64,000 nt of DNA from Betaproteobacteria bacterium (GTDB lineage: Bacteria; Pseudomonadota; Gammaproteobacteria; Burkholderiales; SG8-39): NCBI GenBank assembly GCA_016713125.1, contig JADJPT010000006.1, forward strand, positions 124,001 to 188,000, read 5' to 3'. Below, in pieces: positions 1 to 9,378 of the stretch; position 1 is the first letter of the stretch; each line of letters opens with the position of its first letter. A program made the translations under genes and the position numbers. Below the pieces are notes generated by a model. It saw only the letters and a list, made by a program, of their open reading frames with translations, was not told the DNA's origin and ran no database searches.

Positions 1-230
1 CCGATCGCGGATTCGGCCGCGGCCACCGTCAGGATGAAGAACACGAACACCTGCCCCGCCGTATCGCCAAGGTAATGCGAGAAGGCGATGAAGTTCAGGT
101 TCACCGCCAGCAGCATCAACTCGATCGCCATCAGCAGAATGATCACGTTCTTGCGGTTCAGGAATATCCCCACCACAGAGATGGCGAACAGGATGGCGCC
201 GAGCACGAGGAAATGCGAGAGCGTCAGCAT
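1..230 (-). CDS. nuoK: NADH-quinone oxidoreductase subunit K (partial)
   Basis: This is the N-terminal 76 codons of a NuoK subunit, and the window edge removes the rest (the family is about 101 residues). It is an antiporter-like membrane subunit of complex I. The translation opens MLTLSHFLVLGAILFAIS, and the membrane glutamate of TM2 is present in the segment LLMAIELMLLAVNLNF. The start lies one base after the nuoJ stop, so the two are translationally coupled. It is the last nuo gene visible; nuoL, M and N should lie outside the window to the left. Confidence 0.95.
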   Translation of the reverse strand, partial: MLTLSHFLVLGAILFAISVVGIFLNRKNVIILLMAIELMLLAVNLNFIAFSHYLGDTAGQVFVFFILTVAAAESAI

Positions 231-231
231 G

Positions 232-831
232 TCAGTCCTTCTCCGCCGGCATCGACACCATGCGCACGCGGTCGGCGCGCTTGACGCGCACCTGCGCGGC
301 CGGATCCTGGCCGCGCGCATCCTTGCGCCGGCGCAGCGTCAGCGCGATCGCCGCCACGATGGCCACCAGCAGAACGACCGCGGCGATCTCGAAGGCGAAC
401 ACGTACTCGGTGTACAGCAGCCTGCCGAGTTCCTTGGTGTTGTTGTAGCCGGCGCCGTAGTCCTTGGGTCGAGGGCTGGTGAATCCGAAGTAACGCCCGG
501 CGATCACCAGCACCATCTCGGCAACCATCAGGATGCCGACCGTGGCGCCCAGCGGCAGGTAGTTCCAGAAGCCCTCGCGCAGTCGGTCGAGGTTGATGTC
601 GAGCATCATCACCACGAACAGGAACAGCACCATCACGGCACCGACGTAAACCATGACCAGGGTGATGGCGAGAAACTCGGCACGCAGCAGCATCCAGATG
701 CCCGAGGCCGTGAAGAAGGCCAGCACCAGGAACAGCGCCGAATGCACGGGGTTGCGCGCCGTGATCACGGCCAGCGCCGACACCACCAGCACGGCGGCAA
801 AGAAATAGAAGATGGCGGTTTCGAAGATCAT
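232..831 (-). CDS. nuoJ: NADH-quinone oxidoreductase subunit J
   Basis: A 199-residue hydrophobic protein opening MIFETAIFYFFAAVLVVSAL, typical of NuoJ, a membrane-arm subunit of complex I next to NuoK. It has five predicted membrane segments in the first two thirds, including the conserved GAVMVLFLFVVMMLD stretch at about residue 60-75. A charged, Arg/Lys-rich tail forms the last 30 residues. It is co-directional with nuoI, whose stop is 3 bp away, and runs straight into nuoK. No lesions are seen. Confidence 0.97.
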   Translation of the reverse strand: MIFETAIFYFFAAVLVVSALAVITARNPVHSALFLVLAFFTASGIWMLLRAEFLAITLVMVYVGAVMVLFLFVVMMLDINLDRLREGFWNYLPLGATVGILMVAEMVLVIAGRYFGFTSPRPKDYGAGYNNTKELGRLLYTEYVFAFEIAAVVLLVAIVAAIALTLRRRKDARGQDPAAQVRVKRADRVRMVSMPAEKD

Positions 832-834
832 GGC

Positions 835-1323
835 TTAACGGTAGGCCGAATCCGCCGCGCGGTCGGCGGCGATCTGCTCTTCGAAGCGGTCGCCCACCGC
901 GAGCAGCATCGGCTTGGTGTAGTAGAGGTCGCCGCGCTTCTCTCCGTGGTACTCGAGGATGCGTGTCTCGACGATGGCGTCGACCGGGCAGGCCTCCTCG
1001 CAGAAACCGCAGAAGATGCACTTGGTCAGGTCGATGTCGTAACGCGTGGTGCGGCGCGAGCCGTCGGCGCGCTGCTCGGATTCGATGTGGATCGCCATCG
1101 CCGGGCAGACCGCCTCGCACAGCTTGCAGGCGATGCAGCGCTCTTCGCCGTTCGGGTAACGGCGCAGCGCGTGCAGGCCGCGGAAGCGCGGGCTCTGCGG
1201 GGTCTTCTCCTCGGGAAACTGCACCGTGATCTTCCGGGCGAACAGGTGCCGCCCGGTCAGCATCATGCCGCGCAGCAGCTCGAGCAGCAGGAAGGAGCGG
1301 AAGAACTCAGCGATGCGTTGCAT
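835..1323 (-). CDS. nuoI: NADH-quinone oxidoreductase subunit I, 2x[4Fe-4S]
   Basis: A 162-residue iron-sulphur subunit that carries electrons through clusters N6a and N6b in the peripheral arm of complex I. Two full CxxCxxCxxxCP motifs are visible, at Cys63/66/69/73 and Cys102/105/108/112 (CIACKLCEAVCP and CIFCGFCEEACP). The length matches beta-proteobacterial NuoI. It lies in the unbroken nuo operon between nuoH and nuoJ. Confidence 0.98.
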   Translation of the reverse strand: MQRIAEFFRSFLLLELLRGMMLTGRHLFARKITVQFPEEKTPQSPRFRGLHALRRYPNGEERCIACKLCEAVCPAMAIHIESEQRADGSRRTTRYDIDLTKCIFCGFCEEACPVDAIVETRILEYHGEKRGDLYYTKPMLLAVGDRFEEQIAADRAADSAYR

Positions 1324-1332
1324 GGCCGGGCC

Positions 1333-2421
1333 TCACTTCCAGAGCGAAAAAGGGGTTTGCATCCAGGCACCGATCACGACCAGCCAGACCAGTGTCACCG
1401 GGATGAAGATCTTCCAGCCCAGGCGCATGATCTGGTCGTAGCGGTAGCGCGGGAACGTCGCGCGTATCCACAGGAACAGCGAGACGACGACGAATACCTT
1501 GAGCATCAGCCAGATGAACGAGGGCACCCAGTTGAGCACGGCGCTGTCGATCGGCGCCTGCCAGCCGCCGAAGAACATCACCACGGTCAGCATGGCGATC
1601 AGCCACATGTTGGCGTACTCGGCCAGGAAGAACAGCGCGAACGCCATGCCCGAGTACTCGACCATGTGGCCGGCGACGATCTCGGATTCACCCTCGACCA
1701 CGTCGAAGGGCGCGCGGTTGGTCTCGGCGATGCCGGAGATGAAGTAGACGACCAGGATGGGCAGCAGCGGCAACCAGTTCCAGGACAGGAAGTTCAGGCC
1801 CTTCTCCGCAGCCCAGCCCCTGCCCTGCTGCGCCACGATGTCGGACATGTTCAGGCTGCCCGAAACCATCAGCACCACCACCAGCGCAAAGCCCATGGCG
1901 ATCTCGTAGGACACCATCTGCGCGGCCGAGCGCATCGCGCCGAGGAACGCGTATTTCGAATTCGAGGCCCAGCCGGCGATGATCACGCCGTACACGCCAA
2001 GTGAGGTCAGCGCCATGATGTACAGCAGCCCCGCGTTGATGTCGGCCAGCACCACTTCGGGCGAGAACGGGATCACCGCCCAGGCCGCAAGCGCAGGCAT
2101 CAGGGACATGATCGGGGCGATGAAGAACAGGCGCGTGTTGGCCTGGGTCGGCGAGATGATTTCCTTCATCAGCAGCTTCACGCCGTCGGCGATCGGCTGC
2201 AGCAGGCCCAGCGGGCCGACGCGGTTCGGGCCGATGCGGATCTGGATCCAACCGATCAGCTTGCGCTCCCACAGCGTCAGGTAGGCGATGCAGATCATCA
2301 GCGGCGCGATAATGCAGACGATGAATACCAGCGAGGTGGCCAGTTCGTAGACCGCCGGCCCCCAGGTCGGGCCCAACCTGGCCTCGGAGAAGGACAGCAG
2401 CGCGTCGAGGATGGGATTCAT
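1333..2421 (-). CDS. nuoH: NADH-quinone oxidoreductase subunit H
   Basis: A membrane subunit of about 362 residues that forms the quinone-chamber and membrane-arm link of complex I. The chosen start is the ATG giving MNPILDALLSFSEARLGPTWG. The reading frame stays open further upstream, but that extension overlaps nuoG and is not NuoH-like. Family hallmarks are the RIGPNRVGPLGLLQPIADG loop, AETNRAPFDVVEGESEIVAG and the ERKLIGWIQ segment. It ends at the conserved family position with a short hydrophilic tail. Confidence 0.97.
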   Translation of the reverse strand: MNPILDALLSFSEARLGPTWGPAVYELATSLVFIVCIIAPLMICIAYLTLWERKLIGWIQIRIGPNRVGPLGLLQPIADGVKLLMKEIISPTQANTRLFFIAPIMSLMPALAAWAVIPFSPEVVLADINAGLLYIMALTSLGVYGVIIAGWASNSKYAFLGAMRSAAQMVSYEIAMGFALVVVLMVSGSLNMSDIVAQQGRGWAAEKGLNFLSWNWLPLLPILVVYFISGIAETNRAPFDVVEGESEIVAGHMVEYSGMAFALFFLAEYANMWLIAMLTVVMFFGGWQAPIDSAVLNWVPSFIWLMLKVFVVVSLFLWIRATFPRYRYDQIMRLGWKIFIPVTLVWLVVIGAWMQTPFSLWK

Positions 2422-2434
2422 GCCATATCCCCCG

Positions 2435-4696
2435 TCACGCCGCCTTCTGCGCGTCGATCTTCTCGAGCGCAAGCGTGCCGAACATCGAACCCAGGCCGGC
2501 CGTCGCGGCATGCGCCGCGGCGATGCGCACGCACTGGTCGGGCACGCCCTCGTCGCGCACCGCGGCGAGTTCGGCTTGGCCCGAGCCCTGCTTCACACGC
2601 ACCCGATCGCCGGCCGCCAAGCCGCAGGCGGCCAGGGTCTTCGCGTTCATGCGCGCGGCCGGAATCCGGGCATCCGTCGCCAGCTGCAGCGACGGCGCAC
2701 GGCGAACCAGCGCGTCGGCGAAATACGGCGGCACATCGGCAATGCGCTGCAGGCCACCGGCGCCCGTCACGGGGGCGGCAACGAGCGGATCGATGCGATT
2801 GGACAGCAGCGAGGCCGGTTCGCGGCCGGACAGGCAGGCCGCCTTCACCTGCTCCGCGGTCTCGAAATCGAAGCCTTGCAGGCCGAGCAGGTTGCCGAGC
2901 ACGCGCAGCACCTTCCAGCCCGGGCGCGCCTCGCCCTGAGGTCTGACGGCGGCGTGGAAGCCCTGCACCCGGCCCTCGGTGTTCACGAAGCTGCCCGAAG
3001 TTTCGGTGAATGGCGCGATCGGCAGCAGCACGCTGGCGTACTCGTCCGCCTTGCCGCGGAACGCCGACAGCGAGACCACGAAGCCGGCGCCGCGCAGCGC
3101 GCTGACGGCCGCCTGCGGGTCGGCGCAGTCGAGTTCGGGTTCGGCATTCAGCAGCAGCCAGGCCTTGCGCGGCACGGCGAAAGGATGACCGGCGCCGGCG
3201 GCACCGGCCAGATAGCCGCCCACGCTGTTGGCCGCCTCGCCGAGGAAACCCAGTGTTGCCCCCAGCGCCTCGGCCAGCGCCTGCGCGGCGGCGTGCAGCT
3301 GGGCGGCGTGCGGATGCTGCTGGGCGAAGTTGCCGAGCAGCACCGCAGTCTTCTGTCCGGACTTCAGGCTGGCGGCGATCTCGCCGGCCACGCCGCTGGC
3401 GCCTTCCTTGATCGAGGCCAGCGCGGCCGGCAGGTCTGCCGGAGAGACGATCAGCTTGTGCGCGATGCGCATCAGCAGATCGTCGTCGGCGCTGTGCAGG
3501 ATGCTGACCTGCGTGCCGCGCTTGGCGGCCTGGCGCAGGCGGTTGGCGATCAGCGGATGGTCCTTCCTCAGGAAGGAGCCGACCACCAGCACGCGATCCA
3601 GATTCGAAAGTTCGGCCACCGGCATGCCCAGCCAGGGCGCACCGGCGCGCCGGCCTTCGGCCGAGAAGTCGGACTGGCGCAGCCGGAACTCGACGCCGCC
3701 GCCCAGCCCTGCGGCCAGTTTCGCGGCCAGATGGAGCTCCTCGAGCGTCGAATGCGGTGAGGCGAGCGTGCCCATGTCTTTGCCGGCCGCCTTGAGGCCC
3801 GCAGCGACGGCCTCCAGCGCGGTCTGCCAGTCGGTTGCGAGCCACTGCCCGTCCTGCCTGATCATCGGCTGGGTCAGGCGTTCGGGAGAATTCAGACCTT
3901 CGTAAGAGAAACGATCCTTGTCGGAGAGCCAGCACTCGTTGATGACTTCGTTCTCCAGCGGCAGCACGCGCATGACGCGATTCTGCTTGACCTGCACCAC
4001 CAGGTTGGAGCCCAGGCCGTCGTGCGGCGCCACCGACTTGCGGCGCGCCAGCTCCCACGTGCGGGCGCTGTAGCGGAAGGGCTTGGAGGTCAGCGCGCCG
4101 ACCGGGCACAGGTCGATCATGTTTCCGGAGAGTTCGGAATCCACGGTTTTGCCGACGAAGGAGACGATCTCCGAATGCTCGCCGCGGCCGACCATGCCGA
4201 GTTCCATGACCCCGGCGATCTCCTGGCCGAAGCGCACGCAGCGCGTGCACTGAATGCAGCGGCTCATCTCCTCGGCGGAGACCAGCGGGCCGATGTCCTT
4301 GTGCAGCACCACACGCTTTTCCTCGGCATAGCGCGAGGAAGAACCGCCATAGCCGACCGCGAGATCCTGCAGCTGGCACTCGCCGCCCTGGTCGCAGATC
4401 GGGCAATCCAGCGGATGGTTGATCAGCAGGAACTCCATCACGCCGTTCTGCGCCTTTCGGGCGCCGGCGGAGTGCGTCTTGACCTTCATGCCGTCGGTGC
4501 ACGGGGTGGCGCAGGCCGGCAGGGGCTTGGGCGCCTTCTCGACCTCGACCAGACACATGCGACAGTTGGCCGCTATCGACAGCTTCTTGTGATAGCAGAA
4601 ATGCGGCACGTAGATACCCAGCTTGCTGGCCGCCTCCATGACGGTGGCGCCGTGCTGGACTTCGATTTCGCGGCCGTCGACTTCGACTTTGAGCAT
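2435..4696 (-). CDS. nuoG: NADH-quinone oxidoreductase subunit G
   Basis: A 753-residue large iron-sulphur subunit of the NADH-input module. The N-terminal 2Fe-2S domain has Cys34, Cys45, Cys48 and Cys62. It is followed by a His/Cys cluster segment (HPLDCPICDQGGECQ), two further Cys sets (CIQCTRCVRFGQE and LCPVGALT), and a molybdopterin-oxidoreductase-like C-terminal domain without cofactor motifs, as usual for NuoG. The start ATG is 2 bp from the nuoF stop; the open frame continues upstream but would overlap nuoF. The C-terminal half is Ala-rich, as in other GC-rich beta-proteobacteria. Confidence 0.97.
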   Translation of the reverse strand: MLKVEVDGREIEVQHGATVMEAASKLGIYVPHFCYHKKLSIAANCRMCLVEVEKAPKPLPACATPCTDGMKVKTHSAGARKAQNGVMEFLLINHPLDCPICDQGGECQLQDLAVGYGGSSSRYAEEKRVVLHKDIGPLVSAEEMSRCIQCTRCVRFGQEIAGVMELGMVGRGEHSEIVSFVGKTVDSELSGNMIDLCPVGALTSKPFRYSARTWELARRKSVAPHDGLGSNLVVQVKQNRVMRVLPLENEVINECWLSDKDRFSYEGLNSPERLTQPMIRQDGQWLATDWQTALEAVAAGLKAAGKDMGTLASPHSTLEELHLAAKLAAGLGGGVEFRLRQSDFSAEGRRAGAPWLGMPVAELSNLDRVLVVGSFLRKDHPLIANRLRQAAKRGTQVSILHSADDDLLMRIAHKLIVSPADLPAALASIKEGASGVAGEIAASLKSGQKTAVLLGNFAQQHPHAAQLHAAAQALAEALGATLGFLGEAANSVGGYLAGAAGAGHPFAVPRKAWLLLNAEPELDCADPQAAVSALRGAGFVVSLSAFRGKADEYASVLLPIAPFTETSGSFVNTEGRVQGFHAAVRPQGEARPGWKVLRVLGNLLGLQGFDFETAEQVKAACLSGREPASLLSNRIDPLVAAPVTGAGGLQRIADVPPYFADALVRRAPSLQLATDARIPAARMNAKTLAACGLAAGDRVRVKQGSGQAELAAVRDEGVPDQCVRIAAAHAATAGLGSMFGTLALEKIDAQKAA

Positions 4697-4698
4697 GG

Positions 4699-6060
4699 TC
4701 AGGCCGCCTCCGCCGCAGGATGGGCTGTGGGGTGGGCAGCGCCGTGCACGCCGCTGCGGCCCCATTTCGGTTCCGTGTCGGCGCCCTGCACCAGGCAGCG
4801 CTGGTGCTCGATATGGTGCTCGAACTCCGAACGGAAGTGCTTCAGAAAGCTTTTCACCGGCAGGGCCGCGGCGTCGCCCAGCGCGCAGATGGTGCGTCCG
4901 GCGATATTGTCGGAAACGCTGTTCAGCAGTTCGAGGTCGCCGGGGCGACCCTTGCCGTTCTCGATGCGGTTGACCACGCGGTACAGCCAGCCCGTGCCTT
5001 CGCGGCAGGGCGTGCACTGGCCGCAGGACTCCTCGTAATAGAAGTACGAGAGACGCTCCAGGGCGCGAACCATGCAGGTGGTCTCGTCCATCACGATCAC
5101 GGCGCCGGAGCCGAGCATCGAACCGGCCTTGGCGATCGAGTCGTAGTCCATGTCGGTGGCCATCATGATGTCGGCCGGCAGCACGGGCATCGACGAGCCG
5201 CCGGGAATCACCGCCTTGAGCTTGTGTCCGGAGCGCACTCCGCCGGCCATCTCGAGCAGCTTGGCGAACGGCGTGCCTAGCTTGACCTCGTAATTGCCCG
5301 GCCGGTTGACATGTCCGGAGACCGAGAAGAGCTTGGTGCCCCCGTTGTTCGGCTTGCCCAGCGCGAGGAAAGCCTCGCCGCCGTTGCGCATGATCCACGG
5401 CACGGCTGCGAAGGTCTCGGTGTTGTTGATGGTGGTCGGCTTGCCGTACAGGCCGAAGCTGGCAGGGAACGGCGGCTTGAAGCGCGGCTGGCCCTTCTTG
5501 CCCTCGAGCGACTCGAGCAGCGCGGTTTCCTCGCCGCAGATGTAGGCGCCGTAGCCGGCATGTGCGTAGAGCTCGAAGCTGAACTCCGAGCCGAGGATCT
5601 TCTGTCCCAGCAGGCCGGCGGCGCGCGCCTCGGCCAGCGCCTCCTCGAAGCGCTCGTAGACTTCCCAGATCTCGCCGTGGATGTAGTTGTAGCCGGCGGT
5701 GGCGCCCATTGCGTAGGCGCCGATGATCATGCCTTCGATAACCGCATGCGGGTTGTAGCGCAGCAGGTCGCGATCCTTGCAGGTGCCCGGCTCGCCCTCG
5801 TCCGAATTGCACACCAGGTACTTGGCGCCCGGGAACTGGCGCGGCATGAAGCTCCACTTCAGGCCGGTCGGGAAGCCCGCGCCGCCGCGGCCGCGCAGGC
5901 CGGATTTCTTGACCTCGGCGATCACGTCCTCTGGCTTGACGTGTTCGGCGACGAGCTTCCTGAGGGCCGCGTAGCCGCCGCGCTTCTCGTAATCGGCGAG
6001 CCGCCAGTTGTGGCCGTCGATGCCGGCCATCAGGATCGCGTCGGGTCCGTAGTTAAGCAT
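4699..6060 (-). CDS. nuoF: NADH-quinone oxidoreductase subunit F (FMN, [4Fe-4S])
   Basis: A 453-residue flavoprotein that oxidises NADH and passes electrons to cluster N3. The glycine-rich nucleotide site GLRGRGGAGFPTGLKWSF is at residues 54-71. The FMN region with YICGEETALLESLEG is mid-protein. The [4Fe-4S] ligands ESCGQCTPCREGT are near residue 350, with a fourth Cys in TICALGDAA. It sits 1 bp from nuoE and 2 bp from nuoG. The family length is normal, with a short Ala/His-rich C-terminal tail. Confidence 0.98.
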   Translation of the reverse strand: MLNYGPDAILMAGIDGHNWRLADYEKRGGYAALRKLVAEHVKPEDVIAEVKKSGLRGRGGAGFPTGLKWSFMPRQFPGAKYLVCNSDEGEPGTCKDRDLLRYNPHAVIEGMIIGAYAMGATAGYNYIHGEIWEVYERFEEALAEARAAGLLGQKILGSEFSFELYAHAGYGAYICGEETALLESLEGKKGQPRFKPPFPASFGLYGKPTTINNTETFAAVPWIMRNGGEAFLALGKPNNGGTKLFSVSGHVNRPGNYEVKLGTPFAKLLEMAGGVRSGHKLKAVIPGGSSMPVLPADIMMATDMDYDSIAKAGSMLGSGAVIVMDETTCMVRALERLSYFYYEESCGQCTPCREGTGWLYRVVNRIENGKGRPGDLELLNSVSDNIAGRTICALGDAAALPVKSFLKHFRSEFEHHIEHQRCLVQGADTEPKWGRSGVHGAAHPTAHPAAEAA

Positions 6061-6061
6061 C

Positions 6062-6544
6062 TCAGGCCTTCCGGAGGTCGGCGATCAGCGCGTCGAGCTT
6101 GTGGTTCGACATGAAGTCGCACATGCGCTTGTTGTTGACCAGCACCACCGGCGCCATCGAGCAGGCGCCCATGCACTCGCCCTCCTTCAGCGTGAACTTG
6201 CCGTCCGGCGTGGTCTGATTGAAATCGATGCCCAGCCGCGACTTCAGGTGGTCGGCGGCCGCCAGCGAGCCCTGCAGCCCGCAGGGCAGGCAGGTGCAGA
6301 TGGTGATCTTGTGCGTGCCGACCGGCTGCAGGTTGTACATGTTGTAGAAGGTCGCCACTTCCTGGACCGCCACCGGCGGCATCTGCAGGTACGCCGCCAC
6401 GAACTCCATGGTCTCCGGGGCCAGCCAGCCCTTTTCGTCCTGCGCGATGATCAGCGCACCCATCACCGCGGACTGCTTCTGGTCGGCCGGGTACTTGGCG
6501 ATCTCGCGGTCGATTTTCTTCAGGGATTCGGCGGAAAGGCTCAT
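6062..6544 (-). CDS. nuoE: NADH-quinone oxidoreductase subunit E, [2Fe-2S]
   Basis: A 160-residue thioredoxin-like [2Fe-2S] subunit of the NADH-oxidising module (cluster N1a). Ligands are Cys83, Cys88, Cys124 and Cys128 (CTCLPC and CMGAC). The start is the ATG giving MSLSAESLKKIDREIAKYPA; the frame is open much further upstream, but only as an antiparallel shadow of nuoD coding sequence. About 26 bp separate it from the nuoD stop. Confidence 0.97.
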   Translation of the reverse strand: MSLSAESLKKIDREIAKYPADQKQSAVMGALIIAQDEKGWLAPETMEFVAAYLQMPPVAVQEVATFYNMYNLQPVGTHKITICTCLPCGLQGSLAAADHLKSRLGIDFNQTTPDGKFTLKEGECMGACSMAPVVLVNNKRMCDFMSNHKLDALIADLRKA

Positions 6545-6570
6545 GTGTCGCTCTTGTATCGCTCGTTCGC

Positions 6571-7824
6571 TCAGCGGTCGATTTCGCCGAACACGATGTC
6601 CTGCGTGCCGATGATGGCCACGGCGTCGGCGATCATGTGGCCGCGCGCCATCTCGTCGAGCGCCGCCAGGTGCGGGAAACCCGGGGCGCGGATCTTCAGG
6701 CGATACGGCTTGTTGGCGCCGTCCGATACCAGGTAGATGCCGAACTCCCCCTTGGGATGCTCGACCGCCGCGTAAGCCTCGCCCTCGGGCACATGCATGC
6801 CTTCGGTGAACAGCTTGAAGTGGTGGATCAGCTCTTCCATGTTCTGCTTCATCTCGACGCGCGAGGGCGGCGCGATCTTGTGGTTCGACGTGATCACCGG
6901 GCCCGGGTTCGCGCGCAGCCAGTCGACGCATTGCGCGATGATGCGGTTGGACTGCCGCAGCTCCTCGACGCGCACCAGGTAACGGTCGTAGCAGTCGCCG
7001 TTCACGCCGACCGGGATATCGAAGTCCAGCCTGTCGTAGACCTCGTAAGGCTGCTTCTTGCGCAGATCCCATTCGATGCCCGAGCCACGCAACATGGCGC
7101 CCGAGAAGCCCAGCGCCATGGCGCGCTCCGGCGAGACCACGCCCACGCCCACCGTGCGCTGCTTCCAGATGCGGTTCTCGGTCAACAGGGTCTCGTAGTC
7201 GTCCACGCAGGCCGGGAAACGCCGCGTGAAGTCCTCGATGAAATCGAGCAGCGAACCCTGGCGGTTCTCGTTGAGTTTGCCGACCTCGCGCGCGTTGTGA
7301 ATCTTCGAGGCCTGATACTGCGGCATCGAGTCCGGCAGGTCGCGGTAGACGCCCCCGGGACGGTAGTACGCCGCGTGCATGCGCGCCCCGGACACCGCCT
7401 CGTAGCAGTCCATCAGGTCTTCCCGCTCGCGGAAGCAGTACAGGAAGATGGTCATCGCGCCGATGTCCAGACCGTGCGCGCCCAGCCAGAGCAGATGGTT
7501 CAGGATGCGCGTGATCTCGTCGAACATCACGCGGATGTACTGTGCGCGCAGCGGCACCTCGATGCCGGCGAGCTTCTCGATCGCCATCACGTAGGCGTGC
7601 TCGTTGCACATCATCGAAACGTAGTCGAGCCGGTCCATGTAGGGAACCGACTGGATGAAGGTCTTCGATTCGGCCAGCTTCTCGGTGGCACGGTGCAGCA
7701 GCCCGATGTGCGGGTCGGCGCGCTGTATGACTTCACCGTCCAGTTCGAGCACCAGGCGCAGCACGCCGTGCGCGGCCGGATGCTGCGGACCGAAGTTCAG
7801 CGTGTAGTTGCGGATCTCCGCCAT
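6571..7824 (-). CDS. nuoD: NADH-quinone oxidoreductase subunit D (49 kDa)
   Basis: A 417-residue quinone-site subunit related to NiFe-hydrogenase large subunits. It opens MAEIRNYTLNFGPQHPAAHG, the conserved quinone-pocket loop. Further family segments are ADPHIGLLHRATEKL, YMDRLDYVSMMCNEHAY and SDGANKPYRLKIRAPGF. It is separate from nuoC, as in most beta-proteobacteria and unlike the E. coli nuoCD fusion. The single base at 7824 is shared with the nuoC stop, so coupling is tight. Confidence 0.98.
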   Translation of the reverse strand: MAEIRNYTLNFGPQHPAAHGVLRLVLELDGEVIQRADPHIGLLHRATEKLAESKTFIQSVPYMDRLDYVSMMCNEHAYVMAIEKLAGIEVPLRAQYIRVMFDEITRILNHLLWLGAHGLDIGAMTIFLYCFREREDLMDCYEAVSGARMHAAYYRPGGVYRDLPDSMPQYQASKIHNAREVGKLNENRQGSLLDFIEDFTRRFPACVDDYETLLTENRIWKQRTVGVGVVSPERAMALGFSGAMLRGSGIEWDLRKKQPYEVYDRLDFDIPVGVNGDCYDRYLVRVEELRQSNRIIAQCVDWLRANPGPVITSNHKIAPPSRVEMKQNMEELIHHFKLFTEGMHVPEGEAYAAVEHPKGEFGIYLVSDGANKPYRLKIRAPGFPHLAALDEMARGHMIADAVAIIGTQDIVFGEIDR

Positions 7825-8426
7825 TACTTGCCGCCTTCCGCGTAGTGCTCTTCACGCACGATGCGCGGCGTGGTCTCGCGCGGCTCGATGGTGACCGGCT
7901 GGTAGATCACCCGCTTCTGCTCGGGGTCGTAGCGCATCTCGACGTAACCGGTGACCGGGAAGTCCTTGCGGAACGGATGGCCGACGAAACCGTAGTCGGT
8001 CAGGATGCGGCGCAGGTCGGGATGGCCGTCGAACACGATGCCGAACAGATCGAAGGCCTCGCGCTCGAACCAGCCGACCGAGGGCCAGACGCCGATCATC
8101 GATTCGACCAGCGGGAAATCGTCGTCCGGGCACAGCGTGCGCACGCGCAGCCTGACGTTGTGGGTGATCGACAGCAGGTGCAGCACCACGCCGAAGCGCG
8201 GAGCCTCGCGCGGCGCATCACCGTAGGTCGAGTAATCCATGCCGCACAGATCGACGAGTTCCTCGAAGCGCAGCTCGGCATGATCGCGCAGCAACCGGGC
8301 GACGCCGGGGTAGTCCGCGGCCTTCACTTCCAGCGTGAGTTCGCCCAACGCCTCGCCAAGGCGGGCGACGCGCTCCCCGAGGACCTGGTTCAATGCGTCG
8401 TGCAGACGCTGCAGGCGTGGCGTCAT
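7824..8426 (-). CDS. nuoC: NADH-quinone oxidoreductase subunit C (30 kDa)
   Basis: A 200-residue connecting subunit of complex I. The start is the ATG giving MTPRLQRLHDALNQVLGERV; the frame runs upstream into nuoB but without NuoC homology. The family signature ERETWDMFGI-like segment appears here as EREAFDLFGIVFDGHPDLRR, followed by ILTDYGFVGHPFRKDFPVTG. The C-terminus (EPRETTPRIVREEHYAEGGK) is typical of beta-proteobacteria. Confidence 0.97.
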   Translation of the reverse strand: MTPRLQRLHDALNQVLGERVARLGEALGELTLEVKAADYPGVARLLRDHAELRFEELVDLCGMDYSTYGDAPREAPRFGVVLHLLSITHNVRLRVRTLCPDDDFPLVESMIGVWPSVGWFEREAFDLFGIVFDGHPDLRRILTDYGFVGHPFRKDFPVTGYVEMRYDPEQKRVIYQPVTIEPRETTPRIVREEHYAEGGK

Positions 8427-8428
8427 GT

Positions 8429-8905
8429 TCACCGGGCGATGGTGTTGGTGCGTTTGATCTTGTTCTGCAGCTGGATGACGCCGTAGAGCAGCGCTTCCGC
8501 GGTCGGCGGGCAGCCCGGCACATAGACGTCCACCGGCACGATGCGGTCGCAGCCGCGCACCACAGAATACGAGTAGTGGTAGTAGCCGCCGCCGTTGGCG
8601 CAGGACCCCATCGACACCACCCAGCGCGGCTCCGCCATCTGGTCGTAGACCTTGCGCAGCGCAGGCGCCATCTTGTTGCACAGCGTACCGGCGACGATCA
8701 TCACGTCGGCCTGGCGCGGGCTGGGGCGGAACACGATGCCGAAGCGGTCCAGGTCGTAGCGGGCCGCACCCGCCTGCATCATCTCCACGGCGCAGCAGGC
8801 CAGGCCGAAAGTCATCGGCCAGAGCGAGCCGGTGCGCGTCCAATTGATCAGCTTGTCGGCCGTCGTGGTGACGAAGCCCTGCTGCAGTACGCCTTCAATG
8901 CCCAT
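8429..8905 (-). CDS. nuoB: NADH-quinone oxidoreductase subunit B, N2 cluster
   Basis: A 158-residue subunit that holds the terminal [4Fe-4S] cluster N2 next to the quinone site. The tandem cysteines Cys37-Cys38 (GLACCAVEMM), Cys102 (GSCANGGG) and Cys132 (GCPPTAEALL) form the ligand set. It is one of the shortest NuoB forms (no N-terminal extension). It lies 3 bp from nuoA and 2 bp from nuoC on the same strand. Confidence 0.98.
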   Translation of the reverse strand: MGIEGVLQQGFVTTTADKLINWTRTGSLWPMTFGLACCAVEMMQAGAARYDLDRFGIVFRPSPRQADVMIVAGTLCNKMAPALRKVYDQMAEPRWVVSMGSCANGGGYYHYSYSVVRGCDRIVPVDVYVPGCPPTAEALLYGVIQLQNKIKRTNTIAR

Positions 8906-8908
8906 GCG

Positions 8909-9265
8909 CTACTCCCACTCCAGCGCGCCCTTCATCCACTCGTAGACGAAGCCCACGACCAGGATGCCGAGAAAGACCATCATCGACAGGAAACCGAACA
9001 GGCCGATCTCGTCCAGCACCACCGCCCACGGAAACAGGAAGGCGATTTCGAGGTCGAACAGGATGAACAGGATGGCCACCAGGTAGTAGCGCACATCGAA
9101 CTTCATGCGCGCGTCCTCGAACGCCTCGAAGCCGCACTCGTAGGGCGAATTCTTCTCGGCGTCGGGGCGGCTGGGGCCGAGCAGCTTACCCAGCAGCATG
9201 GGAACTACGCCGACCGCGATGCCGACGCAGATGAACAGGAGAATCGGAAAGTACTCTGCAAGCAT
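8909..9265 (-). CDS. nuoA: NADH-quinone oxidoreductase subunit A
   Basis: A 118-residue membrane subunit with three membrane helices and the conserved cytosolic loop SPYECGFEAFEDARMKFDVR at about residue 40-60. It is the first gene of the nuo operon, and the region 9266-9378 upstream probably holds the operon promoter. I see no confident -35/-10 pair in it. The tRNA-Leu gene lies immediately upstream on the same strand, so nuo could also be reached by read-through from secG/tRNA. Confidence 0.97.
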   Translation of the reverse strand: MLAEYFPILLFICVGIAVGVVPMLLGKLLGPSRPDAEKNSPYECGFEAFEDARMKFDVRYYLVAILFILFDLEIAFLFPWAVVLDEIGLFGFLSMMVFLGILVVGFVYEWMKGALEWE

Positions 9266-9378
9266 TCGTTGCAGCCCCGGTGCGCGGAGCCGGACCTTGA
9301 TCTCGTGATTCGCTTTGTTATGGGTTCGGGCTTCGTTCTTGCCGCGAAGCCGCTACGCAGGCTCCGCTTCCTTCTTGT

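Noticed and set aside
88..2004. Very long plus-strand open frames opposite nuo, dctM and other genes
   Set aside because: They are antisense shadows caused by high GC at third positions; composition is His/Gln/Arg-rich and no family motif appears.
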